A stretch of DNA of 64,000 nt from Bacteroidales bacterium (GTDB lineage: Bacteria > Bacteroidota > Bacteroidia > Bacteroidales > UBA3663), in the NCBI GenBank assembly GCA_017561935.1, contig JAFZBE010000069.1:62001-126000 (forward strand), in the 5' to 3' direction. The translations under genes and the position numbers were made by a program. The notes under the pieces were generated by a model. The model was not told the DNA's origin. It saw nothing but the letters and a program-made list of their open reading frames with translations, and searched no databases. Position 1 is the first letter of the stretch. Every line of letters starts with the position of its first letter. This document shows, piece after piece, positions 41,932 through 49,428 of the stretch.

Positions 41932-43239
41932 ATGGAATTACATTTTATCAAAACGTTTGCCTTAACGGCAACATTTGCTTTGGCATTTGTATCCCAAGGG
42001 AAGAGCGAGACCCTTCCTGTTCCCGACGATTGCCGTATCATCGACAGCATCTGTTATAAGTTCGACGCGAGCACCAAGAAGGCCCTCGTCAGCACTTATA
42101 TAACAGTGCCTGCCTACAGAGGGAAACCCTATAATGAGTATTTCGAGTACAATGGTCGCAATCTGATTATCCCATCGACGATAACGATCGATTCCGATGA
42201 ATACACTGTCGTGGGATTCGACAATCCTTTCCGCAATGAAATGTGGACGGAGCGCATTGACACAGTTGATATTCCTTCGACAATCACAGACATCCCCGTT
42301 CTTTTATTCCGCAATGTAATGATCAAATCGGTGATTCTTCACGAGGGATTGAAGACCATCGGGACTGGTGCATTCAAGAACCAAAAGGGACTGACAGAAA
42401 TAGAACTTCCTGAAGGACTTGAAATCATCGGCTACGAGGCGTTCATGGCATCAGGACTGAAGGCTATTCGCTTGCCCAACAGCTTAATGCAACTTGGCTG
42501 GAACATCTTTTGCGATTGTCAGGATTTGGAGGAAGCCGTTTTGCCAGAAGGCATTCTCGAAATACCTGCTGGCCTTTTCTGTCGAAGTTCCATCACATCC
42601 ATCATCCTGCCTGCTGGCGTACAAAAGATTTGTTCGGGTGCGTTTTCAGGGAGCAAGCTCCAATCGATCGAATTCCCCGAATCGTTGCGCGAAATTGAAT
42701 CAGATGCCTTCTCCGGTACGCCATTATCTTCAGTAATATTCAACGATGGAGTTGAGACTATTGACTGGAGAGCCTTTAGTGGTATGAATGGCGAGGGACT
42801 CACGATCACTCTTCCCTACAATCTGAAAACCATCGGCCAGGAAGCATTCTTGAATTCTCAGGTCAAAGAAGTGATTATACAGAAAAACGTTCAGAGCATA
42901 GGTGAAGATGCCTTTAAGGGATGTCCAATTGAAAAAGTTATTTCGCTCATCGAGCAACCCCGCTACTCCCCATTGCCGTTCCAGGCATTCGATGACAACG
43001 TATTTCTCTACAAACCCCTCTTTGTGCCCACGGGGCTTGTCGATGAATACCGCCGCGTTATCTATTGGAACAAGTTCTACGACATCTTCGAGATGGACAT
43101 GTCTCCATTGGATCGCGTTACCACAGACGATGGAACCCAACGTTACTACACCATCGACGGCAAAGAGCTTGCAGCTCCTGAAAAGGGCCTTTTCATCATC
43201 CAGAAAGATGGTAAAAGCCAGAAGATACTAAAGAAATAA
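41932..43239 (+). CDS. BspA-type leucine-rich-repeat secreted protein
   Basis: A 435-residue exported protein (signal LHFIKTFALTATFALAFVSQG). From residue about 110 to 345 it has LRR_5 (BspA/Treponema type) units of about 22-23 residues, such as KTIGTGAFKNQKGLTEIELP, LEIIGYEAFMASGLKAIRLP and QKICSGAFSGSKLQSIEFPE. BspA-type proteins are surface adhesins in Bacteroidetes. The C-terminus (RYYTIDGKELAAPEKGLFII) is the same kind of tail as in the CotH protein and may direct secretion. Its last 12 bp overlap the riboflavin kinase fusion gene on the other strand. Confidence 0.88.
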   Translation: MELHFIKTFALTATFALAFVSQGKSETLPVPDDCRIIDSICYKFDASTKKALVSTYITVPAYRGKPYNEYFEYNGRNLIIPSTITIDSDEYTVVGFDNPFRNEMWTERIDTVDIPSTITDIPVLLFRNVMIKSVILHEGLKTIGTGAFKNQKGLTEIELPEGLEIIGYEAFMASGLKAIRLPNSLMQLGWNIFCDCQDLEEAVLPEGILEIPAGLFCRSSITSIILPAGVQKICSGAFSGSKLQSIEFPESLREIESDAFSGTPLSSVIFNDGVETIDWRAFSGMNGEGLTITLPYNLKTIGQEAFLNSQVKEVIIQKNVQSIGEDAFKGCPIEKVISLIEQPRYSPLPFQAFDDNVFLYKPLFVPTGLVDEYRRVIYWNKFYDIFEMDMSPLDRVTTDDGTQRYYTIDGKELAAPEKGLFIIQKDGKSQKILKK

Positions 43240-44253
43240 GACACTTGAAAGGCAGCTCTTGACAGCCTGCAGGTCTTTAGTCAACTGCTCCTTAAGGTCT
43301 TCGAGCGACTCCATCTTGCGTTCATCGCGAATCCTATCGATGAAACGCAGGTGGAGTCGTTCTCCGTAGAGGTCGCCACTGAAGCCAATGAGATGCGCCT
43401 CGATGGTGAGATGGTGCTCGTTCTCGACCGTGGGGCGATAGCCGATGTTGACCATGGCAGGATAACGGCTGCCATTGTTCAATGTAGCAATGGCTGCATA
43501 CACACCACGACGCGGGAGGTCGGCTTCGGGGACCGAAAGTGCAATATTTGCCGTGGGATAACCCAAGCGACGACCCAATTGGTGGCCACGCACTACGATG
43601 CCCGAAATCTCTTCGCCTGTGGTAATGAAACGGAACTGCTGTGCTCGATATTCCATACGGACCAGCGAGAACCGCACAAGGTTGGCAAGCAGACGAATGG
43701 AGGTCTTGCGTGAGAGCGTAACGCGACGGCAGAACTGATTGAGCGTGAGACCGGCATCCCCTTCCTTGGCCAGCACGTCAAGAGCCATCGATTGCTGCTC
43801 GGTGAAGCGCATCAGCGTACCGGCATCATGCTGATCGCTGCGCCAAAGGGCAAGATGTACGGGCGTGGCAACGATATTCTCGTCGGCAACACGCACGTAT
43901 GCCCTCCATCGTCCATCTTCTTCGCGAGCCATGACGGGACGATTGTCAGAAGCTGGAATGGTGGCGATAAGCACCGTGTGGCCTTCAGCTTTCACGTTCT
44001 CCCAAGTACAATCGACTTCAGGACGACATCCCGTATGGGCAGCAGCGTCGATCATGTAGATTTCCTCGTCGCTATGCACACCCGCAATCGAGCCATTGTC
44101 GCGCACGCCGACGAGCAGCCGCCCGCCCTCCGTATTGGCGAAGGCCGAGATGCTGTGGGCAATCTTGCTCACACTCGAAATCTCATATTTGAAGTCCTGT
44201 TGCTGGTGTTCGCCTTGTGCGATGAGTTCGCTCAAGCGGTCCTTAGGTTTCAT
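43228..44253 (-). CDS. AlbA_2/Schlafen-type domain + HTH + riboflavin kinase fusion
   Basis: About 341 residues from ATG 44253, inside an ATGA overlap with the GNAT gene. Residues 10-135 match the AlbA_2 (Schlafen-related, often called ATP-binding) domain: QQQDFKYEISSVSKIAHSI, AFANTEGGRLLVGVRDNG, DGRWRAYVRVADEN. Residues about 145-215 look like a winged helix (TLNQFCRRVTLSRKTSIRLL). Residues about 217-335 are a bacterial flavokinase: GIVVRGHQLGRRLGYPTANI with the P-T-A-N motif, LPRRGVYAAIA, MVNIGYRPTVE, and FSGDLYGERLHLRFIDRIRD. The usual FAD-synthetase half of RibF is absent. A flavin-sensing regulator is a reasonable idea, by analogy with archaeal RbkR and Bacillus RibR, but not shown. Confidence 0.85.
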   Translation of the reverse strand: MKPKDRLSELIAQGEHQQQDFKYEISSVSKIAHSISAFANTEGGRLLVGVRDNGSIAGVHSDEEIYMIDAAAHTGCRPEVDCTWENVKAEGHTVLIATIPASDNRPVMAREEDGRWRAYVRVADENIVATPVHLALWRSDQHDAGTLMRFTEQQSMALDVLAKEGDAGLTLNQFCRRVTLSRKTSIRLLANLVRFSLVRMEYRAQQFRFITTGEEISGIVVRGHQLGRRLGYPTANIALSVPEADLPRRGVYAAIATLNNGSRYPAMVNIGYRPTVENEHHLTIEAHLIGFSGDLYGERLHLRFIDRIRDERKMESLEDLKEQLTKDLQAVKSCLSSVLFL

Positions 44254-44750
44254 TTCTCTTTCGATGTTATGGTTTTCTGGAAGGCCAGACGAGGGTCTCC
44301 ATTGGCCAAATGAATGATGCCGCAATACGTAAATCCATACTTCTTGAGCAACGCCTGCATCGTCTTGTTGTCGGCATGCGTATCGATACGCACAGTGTCG
44401 GTAAGCCCGAATGCGTAGTTGAGCACAGTACGCATCACGCCATGTACCTTGGGGCCCGAAGCCACACGATGGATCACGTAATAGGGATTATCGTTGAGCC
44501 ATTGGCCGTCGTAGATCCTGGCATACGTCGGATCGGGCCCTTCGATGAGTGCAAAGGTAGCCACAGGCTCGCCATCCTCCTCGATCATATAGCTGACACT
44601 ACGCTCCACGTCGGTCTCAATCTGCCAGCGTGAAGGATGTCCGTTGGACCACTGATGAACATTGCCCTCGGCCACCATCTTCTTACGCGCTTCGTCGATA
44701 AGATGAAGGATGGCGGGCACGTCATTAGGGGTTGACAAGCGTATCATCAT
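44250..44750 (-). CDS. GNAT family acetyltransferase
   Basis: About 166 residues starting at one of two adjacent ATGs (44750 or 44747). MIRLSTPNDVPAILHLIDEA is the usual GNAT opening; GEPVATFALIEG, YYVIHRVASGPKVHGVMRTV (acetyl-CoA loop, poorly conserved) and IDTHADNKTMQALLKKYGFT followed by YCGIIH complete the fold. It acetylates a small molecule or protein N-terminus; substrate unknown. It shares promoter 44772-44802 with the downstream riboflavin kinase fusion and overlaps it by 4 bp. Confidence 0.85.
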   Translation of the reverse strand: MMIRLSTPNDVPAILHLIDEARKKMVAEGNVHQWSNGHPSRWQIETDVERSVSYMIEEDGEPVATFALIEGPDPTYARIYDGQWLNDNPYYVIHRVASGPKVHGVMRTVLNYAFGLTDTVRIDTHADNKTMQALLKKYGFTYCGIIHLANGDPRLAFQKTITSKEK

Positions 44751-44771
44751 ACTATATAATAATTCGTGCCA

Positions 44772-44802
44772 CAAAGGTAACAATTTCTCGCAACATTACC
44801 AA
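44772..44802 (-). promoter_or_regulatory. Bacteroidetes-type promoter for the GNAT and riboflavin kinase genes
   Basis: On the minus strand, TTG (complement of 44800-44802) lies 20 bp before TACCTTTG (complement of 44772-44779). The ATG is 22 bp downstream of the -7 box. Confidence 0.8.
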
Positions 44803-44924
44803 AAAACGAGTCAAATAATGACAAAAAAATGCTTATTTTTTATCGATTATCTGCCATTTTACATAAAAATAGTGAAAAATGTTGTTTTTCTTCCTCAAAA
44901 GACCATCATTTGCAAAAAAAGAAC

Positions 44925-44932
44925 TATCTTTG
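44925..44932 (+). promoter_or_regulatory. Possible -7 box for the VTC/DUF4956 genes
   Basis: TATCTTTG matches the consensus, 19 bp before ATG 44951. The nearest TTG is only 12 bp upstream, so the -33 element is not convincing. The box argues against any start upstream of 44933. Confidence 0.5.
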
Positions 44933-44950
44933 CACCTTGCAAAAACAATA

Positions 44951-45772
44951 ATGCTTAGTAACAAGGCTATGGCCGAAACCCGAGAATCCATATTCAGGCA
45001 AGTCAACGAAGTGCTTGAGACTTACGACACCATCTCGCTCGAAGAGATGAGTGCCGTAAAGCTGATGAACCGCATCGACACCAAGTTCGTCATCCCGTTG
45101 GTTCAGCTTAAGCCTCTGCTTCTGACCGCTGCTTCGCAATACTACGTCCAGGTGATCAACGATAAGCGTACAGCCGCCTATCACACCATCTATCTCGACA
45201 CCGACGACCATCGGATGTACAATATGCACCAGACGGGGCGCAAGGTACGTCAGAAGATACGTGTACGCACTTACGAGGAAACGGGTATCTCCTTCCTCGA
45301 GATCAAGAACAAGAACAACCACGGTCGCACCAAGAAGAAACGCATCGAGGTGCCAAGCTTCGAAAGCGTCTTCCACAGCGACGAGGCCAGCCAGTTCCTT
45401 GAACAGAAGGCTTGGTACACCATCGACCAGCTCCAGCCTCATGTCGAGAACTATTTCGACCGCATCACGCTCATCAATCACGGCATGACCGAACGTCTCA
45501 CCATCGACTTGGGCCTACGTTTCCACAACTTCGACATCGATACCAGGGCTGATATCGGCCACTGCGTGGTCATCGAGCTCAAGCGCGACGGACTCACCCA
45601 CTCACCCATGCAGGATATCTTCCTCGACATGCGCATCCTGCCTGGAGGATTCAGCAAGTATTGCATCGGCAGTGCCTTCACCAATCCAACGCTGCGGCAC
45701 AACAATCTGAAAGAGAAGATGCATCGCGTGGAGCGTTTCAAGCTGATGCAGCAAGGATTACTTGTAACGTAA
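44951..45772 (+). CDS. VTC-domain protein (polyphosphate polymerase fold)
   Basis: About 273 residues from ATG 44951 (ATG 44969 is the alternative). The VTC tunnel fold shows in SAVKLMNRIDTKFVIPLVQL, TIYLDTDDHRMYNMHQTGRK, VRQKIRVRTYEETGISFLEI, KNNHGRTKKKRIEV and GHCVVIELKRDG, which carry the basic and acidic residues that line the active tunnel. In yeast Vtc4 this domain makes polyphosphate from ATP and feeds it through a membrane. No signal peptide, so the catalytic side is cytoplasmic. The DUF4956 membrane protein follows after 77 bp and could serve as the membrane part. Confidence 0.85.
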   Translation: MLSNKAMAETRESIFRQVNEVLETYDTISLEEMSAVKLMNRIDTKFVIPLVQLKPLLLTAASQYYVQVINDKRTAAYHTIYLDTDDHRMYNMHQTGRKVRQKIRVRTYEETGISFLEIKNKNNHGRTKKKRIEVPSFESVFHSDEASQFLEQKAWYTIDQLQPHVENYFDRITLINHGMTERLTIDLGLRFHNFDIDTRADIGHCVVIELKRDGLTHSPMQDIFLDMRILPGGFSKYCIGSAFTNPTLRHNNLKEKMHRVERFKLMQQGLLVT

Positions 45773-45849
45773 ATACCAATTGTTTTTTGTACCTCTTTAA
45801 ATCAATTGTTAATTGTAAATTACTAATTGTTAATTGATATTGATATCGT

Positions 45850-46518
45850 ATGGATCAGGAATTTATCGATGTAGGCTCTGAGTTGCTCAAGCCAATAGGC
45901 TTGGAGGACTTCCTATTGCGCCTCCTCATCAACGTGCTTTTCGTAATCGGCATCATCCATTTCCTTTACTATCGCCGTTCACGTCGTGCCGACTATTACT
46001 TCACCTTCGCCATCATCTCACTCTCGACCTTCATGATCGTGGCGCTGCTTGGCACCGTGAAACTCAAGACTGGCTTCGCCCTGGGTCTCTTCGCCATCTT
46101 CTCCATCATCCGTTACCGCACCGAGTCGATGCCCGTGCGCGAGATGACATATCTCTTTGCCATCATCGCCATTTCGGTGGTCAATGCCTTGGCTGGTGAT
46201 GCTGTGGGCTGGATCGGGCTGTTAGCCATCAATGTCATCTTCGTTGTTGCCATCTCGTTGGCCGAGCTCACTCGCAAGCTAAGGCATCTGGCCTGCAAGT
46301 TTGTCAAGTACGACCGTATCGAGCTCATCGTTCCATCACGCCGTGCCGAACTCATCGCCGACCTCGAGAAACGTCTGGGCATCACCGTTCGTCGCGTGGA
46401 TGTAGGCACCGTTAACTTCCTGAAGGATATGGCGCTCCTCAAGGTTTGGTATGAGCCAGAAGACGGCAACGAAGAAAACACGGTCGATGAACTAATCAAA
46501 AAGGTGCCGAATTTCTAA
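45850..46518 (+). CDS. DUF4956 membrane protein
   Basis: A 222-residue protein with four to five membrane segments (about residues 20-40, 48-68, 72-88, 98-116, 120-138) and a soluble C-terminal domain (about 140-222). The conserved loop GLFAIFSIIRYRTESMPVRE is typical of DUF4956. The soluble part (VPSRRAELIADLEKRLGI, LLKVWYEPEDGN) may be a small ferredoxin-like domain. DUF4956 genes repeatedly sit beside VTC-domain genes in bacterial genomes, suggesting a shared membrane complex, but the activity is not established to my knowledge. A TCTAGA repeat tract follows the stop. Confidence 0.85.
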   Translation: MDQEFIDVGSELLKPIGLEDFLLRLLINVLFVIGIIHFLYYRRSRRADYYFTFAIISLSTFMIVALLGTVKLKTGFALGLFAIFSIIRYRTESMPVREMTYLFAIIAISVVNALAGDAVGWIGLLAINVIFVVAISLAELTRKLRHLACKFVKYDRIELIVPSRRAELIADLEKRLGITVRRVDVGTVNFLKDMALLKVWYEPEDGNEENTVDELIKKVPNF

Positions 46519-46520
46519 TT

Positions 46521-46553
46521 TCTAGAGATTCTAGAAATTCTAGATTGTCTAGG
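46521..46553. repeat. 9-bp tandem repeat TCTAGAnnn (intergenic copy)
   Basis: TCTAGA at 46521, 46530 and 46539 and TCTAGG at 46548, all 9 bp apart, right after the DUF4956 stop. It shares the stretch TCTAGAGATTCTAGAAA with the tract inside the Wzi-family gene at 19626. Confidence 0.85.
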
Positions 46554-46578
46554 GAAATCATCGACACACATTATTCAG

Positions 46579-47328
46579 ATGAAAAAAATCCTTTTCTTCC
46601 TTCTGGCCATGCTCCCCATGGTCAGCAATGCTCAGTCGGATGCCGGACTGTGGACATCGGTCGGCATCGACAAGAAAATCAACAAGAAACTCTCGTTCGG
46701 CCTTGAAGGAGAATTTCGCTCACGCAACGACTTCCGCACCGCCGACCGCTGGAGTGTGGGGCTCGATGCCACTTACAAGATCACGAAGAAGTTCCGCGTG
46801 GCTGCTGGTTACACACTTCTCAACGACAACCGCAAGGAAAAAATCAGTTTCAACAACGACGATCCCACATCGGCCAACTACTACAACAACTGGCGTCCCT
46901 CCTACTGGACCATCCGCCATCGTGTGTTTGCTGGCTTTGGCTGGGGATTCGATGCCGGACGCTGGGCATTCTCTCTGCGTGAACGCTGGCAATACACGTA
47001 TCGTCCCGAGAAGACCACCACACGCTATGACTTCGACAATGCGAAGTGGGAAGATACTACCGTCAGCGGTAAGGCGGGCAATGTTTTGCGCAGCCGCGTA
47101 CAGGCTGAATACGATATTCCTTCCTGCACATGGACACCCTACGCCAGTGTGGAACTCTACAATGCATGGGCTGTCGAGAAGGTTCGTTACACCATCGGAG
47201 CCGACTGGAAGATCAACAAGAAGAACAGCTTTGGCATCTATTATCGCTTCCAGGATGACCGCAGCAGCACCGATGACGATGATGCTGACATGAACATCTT
47301 CGGTTTGAATTACAACTTCAAATTTTAA
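46579..47328 (+). CDS. DUF2490 outer-membrane beta-barrel protein
   Basis: A 249-residue exported protein (signal ILFFLLAMLPMVSNAQ) made of alternating strands: WTSVGIDKKINKKLSFGLEG, WSVGLDATYKITKKFRVAAG, FAFGWGF-like segments and LRSRVQAEYDIPSCTWTPYA, ending in the aromatic terminus NIFGLNYNFKF expected of an outer-membrane barrel. DUF2490 proteins have no assigned activity. Here it stands between the DUF4956 membrane protein and a surface carbohydrate-binding lipoprotein, so it could carry the VTC/DUF4956 product across the outer membrane; that is inference. Confidence 0.82.
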   Translation: MKKILFFLLAMLPMVSNAQSDAGLWTSVGIDKKINKKLSFGLEGEFRSRNDFRTADRWSVGLDATYKITKKFRVAAGYTLLNDNRKEKISFNNDDPTSANYYNNWRPSYWTIRHRVFAGFGWGFDAGRWAFSLRERWQYTYRPEKTTTRYDFDNAKWEDTTVSGKAGNVLRSRVQAEYDIPSCTWTPYASVELYNAWAVEKVRYTIGADWKINKKNSFGIYYRFQDDRSSTDDDDADMNIFGLNYNFKF

Positions 47329-47338
47329 TAGTGGATTA

Positions 47339-47368
47339 AACACGAATTATCATAAATTTTCATGAATT
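47339..47368. repeat. 10-bp-period AATTCRTG repeat (three units, inverted)
   Basis: Read on the minus strand: AATTCATGAA, AATTTATGAT, AATTCGTGTT, three exact 10-bp periods just after the DUF2490 stop. Confidence 0.7.
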
Positions 47369-47416
47369 ATTTGTAAAATAGTTTTCATTAACATACGATT
47401 AACGTTTGTTCATGTC

Positions 47417-47436
47417 AATTCGAGATAATTCGTGTA
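47417..47436. repeat. 10-bp-period AATTCRTG repeat (two units)
   Basis: AATTCGAGAT and AATTCGTGTA lie back to back, ending 16 bp before the ATG at 47453. It faces the inverted copy at 47339-47368, so the two could pair as a hairpin. Confidence 0.65.
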
Positions 47437-47452
47437 ACAAAATCAGCGACTT

Positions 47453-49324
47453 ATGAGAAAGTCAGTCATATTTTTGATGTCGGCACTTGTCGCAGTAGGC
47501 TTCACCGCTTGCATAAACGATGATACCGATTTCAGCGACATCATCAATCAAGGTTCGAGCGAAGAGCCATCAGGCGGTGGCGATGAACCAAGTGGTGGAG
47601 AAGAAGAAAATCCCTCTACCGACCTCAATATCACCAAGAGCAGTGACCTCTCGAAAGCTGTCGAGATCAATTGGACCAGCAGCGAGGCATCGTTGACCGT
47701 AGCCTCTGACATCTATTCCAGCCTCACCTTTGAAGGTTCAGGCACTCAAGTCAAGATAACTTCTGCCGCCACTCTTACCGACGAAGTGATCTACACGCTC
47801 AGTGGCACGGCCAGCAAGGGATCTTTCTATCTTAATGGATCAACCGACGCCACAGTATCATTCAACGGCGTTTCGCTCACCTGTACCGATAGCGCGGCTG
47901 TCAACATCCAGAACGGCAAACGCATCAACGTCATTGTCGAAGGGACCAACACCCTCAAGGACGGCACGAAGAACAGCGGCAAAGGCACCCTCATCATCAA
48001 CGGACACTCGCATTTCAGTGGTTCCGGCACATTGACACTCTACGGTATGGGTAATCATGCCCTTTGGGCCGACGAATACATCCAGCTAAAACAATCATTC
48101 ACCGGCAGTCTTGTTGTAGCATACGCTGCAAGCGACGGCATCAACGTCAACCAGTACTACGAACAGAATGGCGGAACACTGAAGATTTCGGGCACGATGG
48201 GTGATGGAATACAGATCAATGCTGACGACAAATACACCGGATACCTCAACGTCAATGGTGGCACCATCGATATCAGCGTCTCGGCAGCAGCCAGCAAGGG
48301 CATCAAAGCGGTCGGATATATCCGCATCGACGATGACAAGTCGGAGCCCGTCATCTCCGTCACCAACAACGGCACCGGAGCATACGACAGCACCGACAGA
48401 AAGGCTGTAGGCGCAGCTTGCATGGCAAGCGATGCCGACATCACCATCGATGCAGGCACTATCACCCTCAGTGCCACAGGCAATGGCGGCAAAGGACTGA
48501 AGTGCGACTCCACCTTCACGATGAACGGAGGCACACTCTCCATCACAACCTCAGGCACAGCCTATACATCGAACGGCGACAGCACCTACCCCAAGGGACT
48601 TAAAGCAGGAACCGACAGCGGCACGCTTGCAGGCGGCATCGTCATCAATGATGGCACACTCAGCGTCACCGTCAGCGGCAAAGCCAGTGGCTGCGAAGGC
48701 ATGGAGAGCGACAACATCATAACCATCACTGGCGGCTGCACCACTGTCAATGCCTACGACGATGCCATCAACTCGGGTAGCGACCTGACCATCGAGGGAG
48801 GCTATGTCTATGCCCGCTCCACCAACAACGACGGCCTTGATGCCAACGGCAACTGCTACATCAAGGGCGGTCTGGTTTATGCCATTGGTGGCAATGCTCC
48901 CGAAGTAGCCATCGATGCCAACAGCGAACAACAGAAGAAACTTTACGTCTCGGGCGGCACCATCGTCGCCATCGGCGGCCTGGAATCGGGTGCCAGCCTC
49001 AGCCAAACATGCTATTCAACTTCCTCATGGAGCAAGAGCACCTGGTACGCCATGACCTACGGCAACGAGACTTTCGCCTTCCAAACTCCGTCGAGCGGAG
49101 GTAGTACGATGGTCGTTTCTGCTTCTTCCACCCCAACGCTCATGAGCGGCGTTACAGTAAGTGGTGGTACCAGCATCTTCGATGGTGCAGCTTATACTGG
49201 AGCCACTATCAGTGGCGGCATTTCCGTCTCGCTCTCGCAATACACAGGCGGGAATGGCGGCGGCCCAGGAGGTGGAGGTGGCGGCCCTGGCCCTGGCGGC
49301 GGAGGTGGCCCAGGCGGATGGTGA
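47453..49324 (+). CDS. Carbohydrate-binding (Cthe_2159/DUF4353-type) lipoprotein with Gly-rich tail
   Basis: A 623-residue lipoprotein (lipobox FTAC, Cys 20) with an acidic, Gly/Ser/Pro-rich linker (about 35-62). The body is a right-handed beta-helix with repeats such as VNIQNGKRINVIVEGTNTLK, DGINVNQYYEQNGGTLKISG, DGIQINADDKYTGYLNVNGG and AINSGSDLTIEGGYVYARST. This is the Cthe_2159 family, whose Clostridium thermocellum founder binds cellulose and acidic sugars and looks like a polysaccharide-lyase-type helix. The protein ends in about 27 residues of Gly and Pro only, closing with Trp. Such proteins recur near VTC and DUF4956 genes, so it is probably the surface component of this cluster. Confidence 0.85.
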   Translation: MRKSVIFLMSALVAVGFTACINDDTDFSDIINQGSSEEPSGGGDEPSGGEEENPSTDLNITKSSDLSKAVEINWTSSEASLTVASDIYSSLTFEGSGTQVKITSAATLTDEVIYTLSGTASKGSFYLNGSTDATVSFNGVSLTCTDSAAVNIQNGKRINVIVEGTNTLKDGTKNSGKGTLIINGHSHFSGSGTLTLYGMGNHALWADEYIQLKQSFTGSLVVAYAASDGINVNQYYEQNGGTLKISGTMGDGIQINADDKYTGYLNVNGGTIDISVSAAASKGIKAVGYIRIDDDKSEPVISVTNNGTGAYDSTDRKAVGAACMASDADITIDAGTITLSATGNGGKGLKCDSTFTMNGGTLSITTSGTAYTSNGDSTYPKGLKAGTDSGTLAGGIVINDGTLSVTVSGKASGCEGMESDNIITITGGCTTVNAYDDAINSGSDLTIEGGYVYARSTNNDGLDANGNCYIKGGLVYAIGGNAPEVAIDANSEQQKKLYVSGGTIVAIGGLESGASLSQTCYSTSSWSKSTWYAMTYGNETFAFQTPSSGGSTMVVSASSTPTLMSGVTVSGGTSIFDGAAYTGATISGGISVSLSQYTGGNGGGPGGGGGGPGPGGGGGPGGW

Positions 49325-49375
49325 TGAGTTTTTTGGTTCATGGCGAATGATTCATGGTGAATGGTTGTTACAGTA

Positions 49376-49411
49376 AATGGCGGGTTCTCCTTTTGGGGAG
49401 AGCCCGCCATT
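49376..49411. terminator. Bidirectional terminator between convergent genes
   Basis: AATGGCGGGTTCTCC (49376-49390) pairs with GGAGAGCCCGCCATT (49397-49411) with one G-T wobble and a short T/G loop. It lies between the carbohydrate-binding lipoprotein and the CarboxypepD_reg gene, which converge here. Confidence 0.8.
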
Positions 49412-49428
49412 CATTTCTGAAAATTGGT

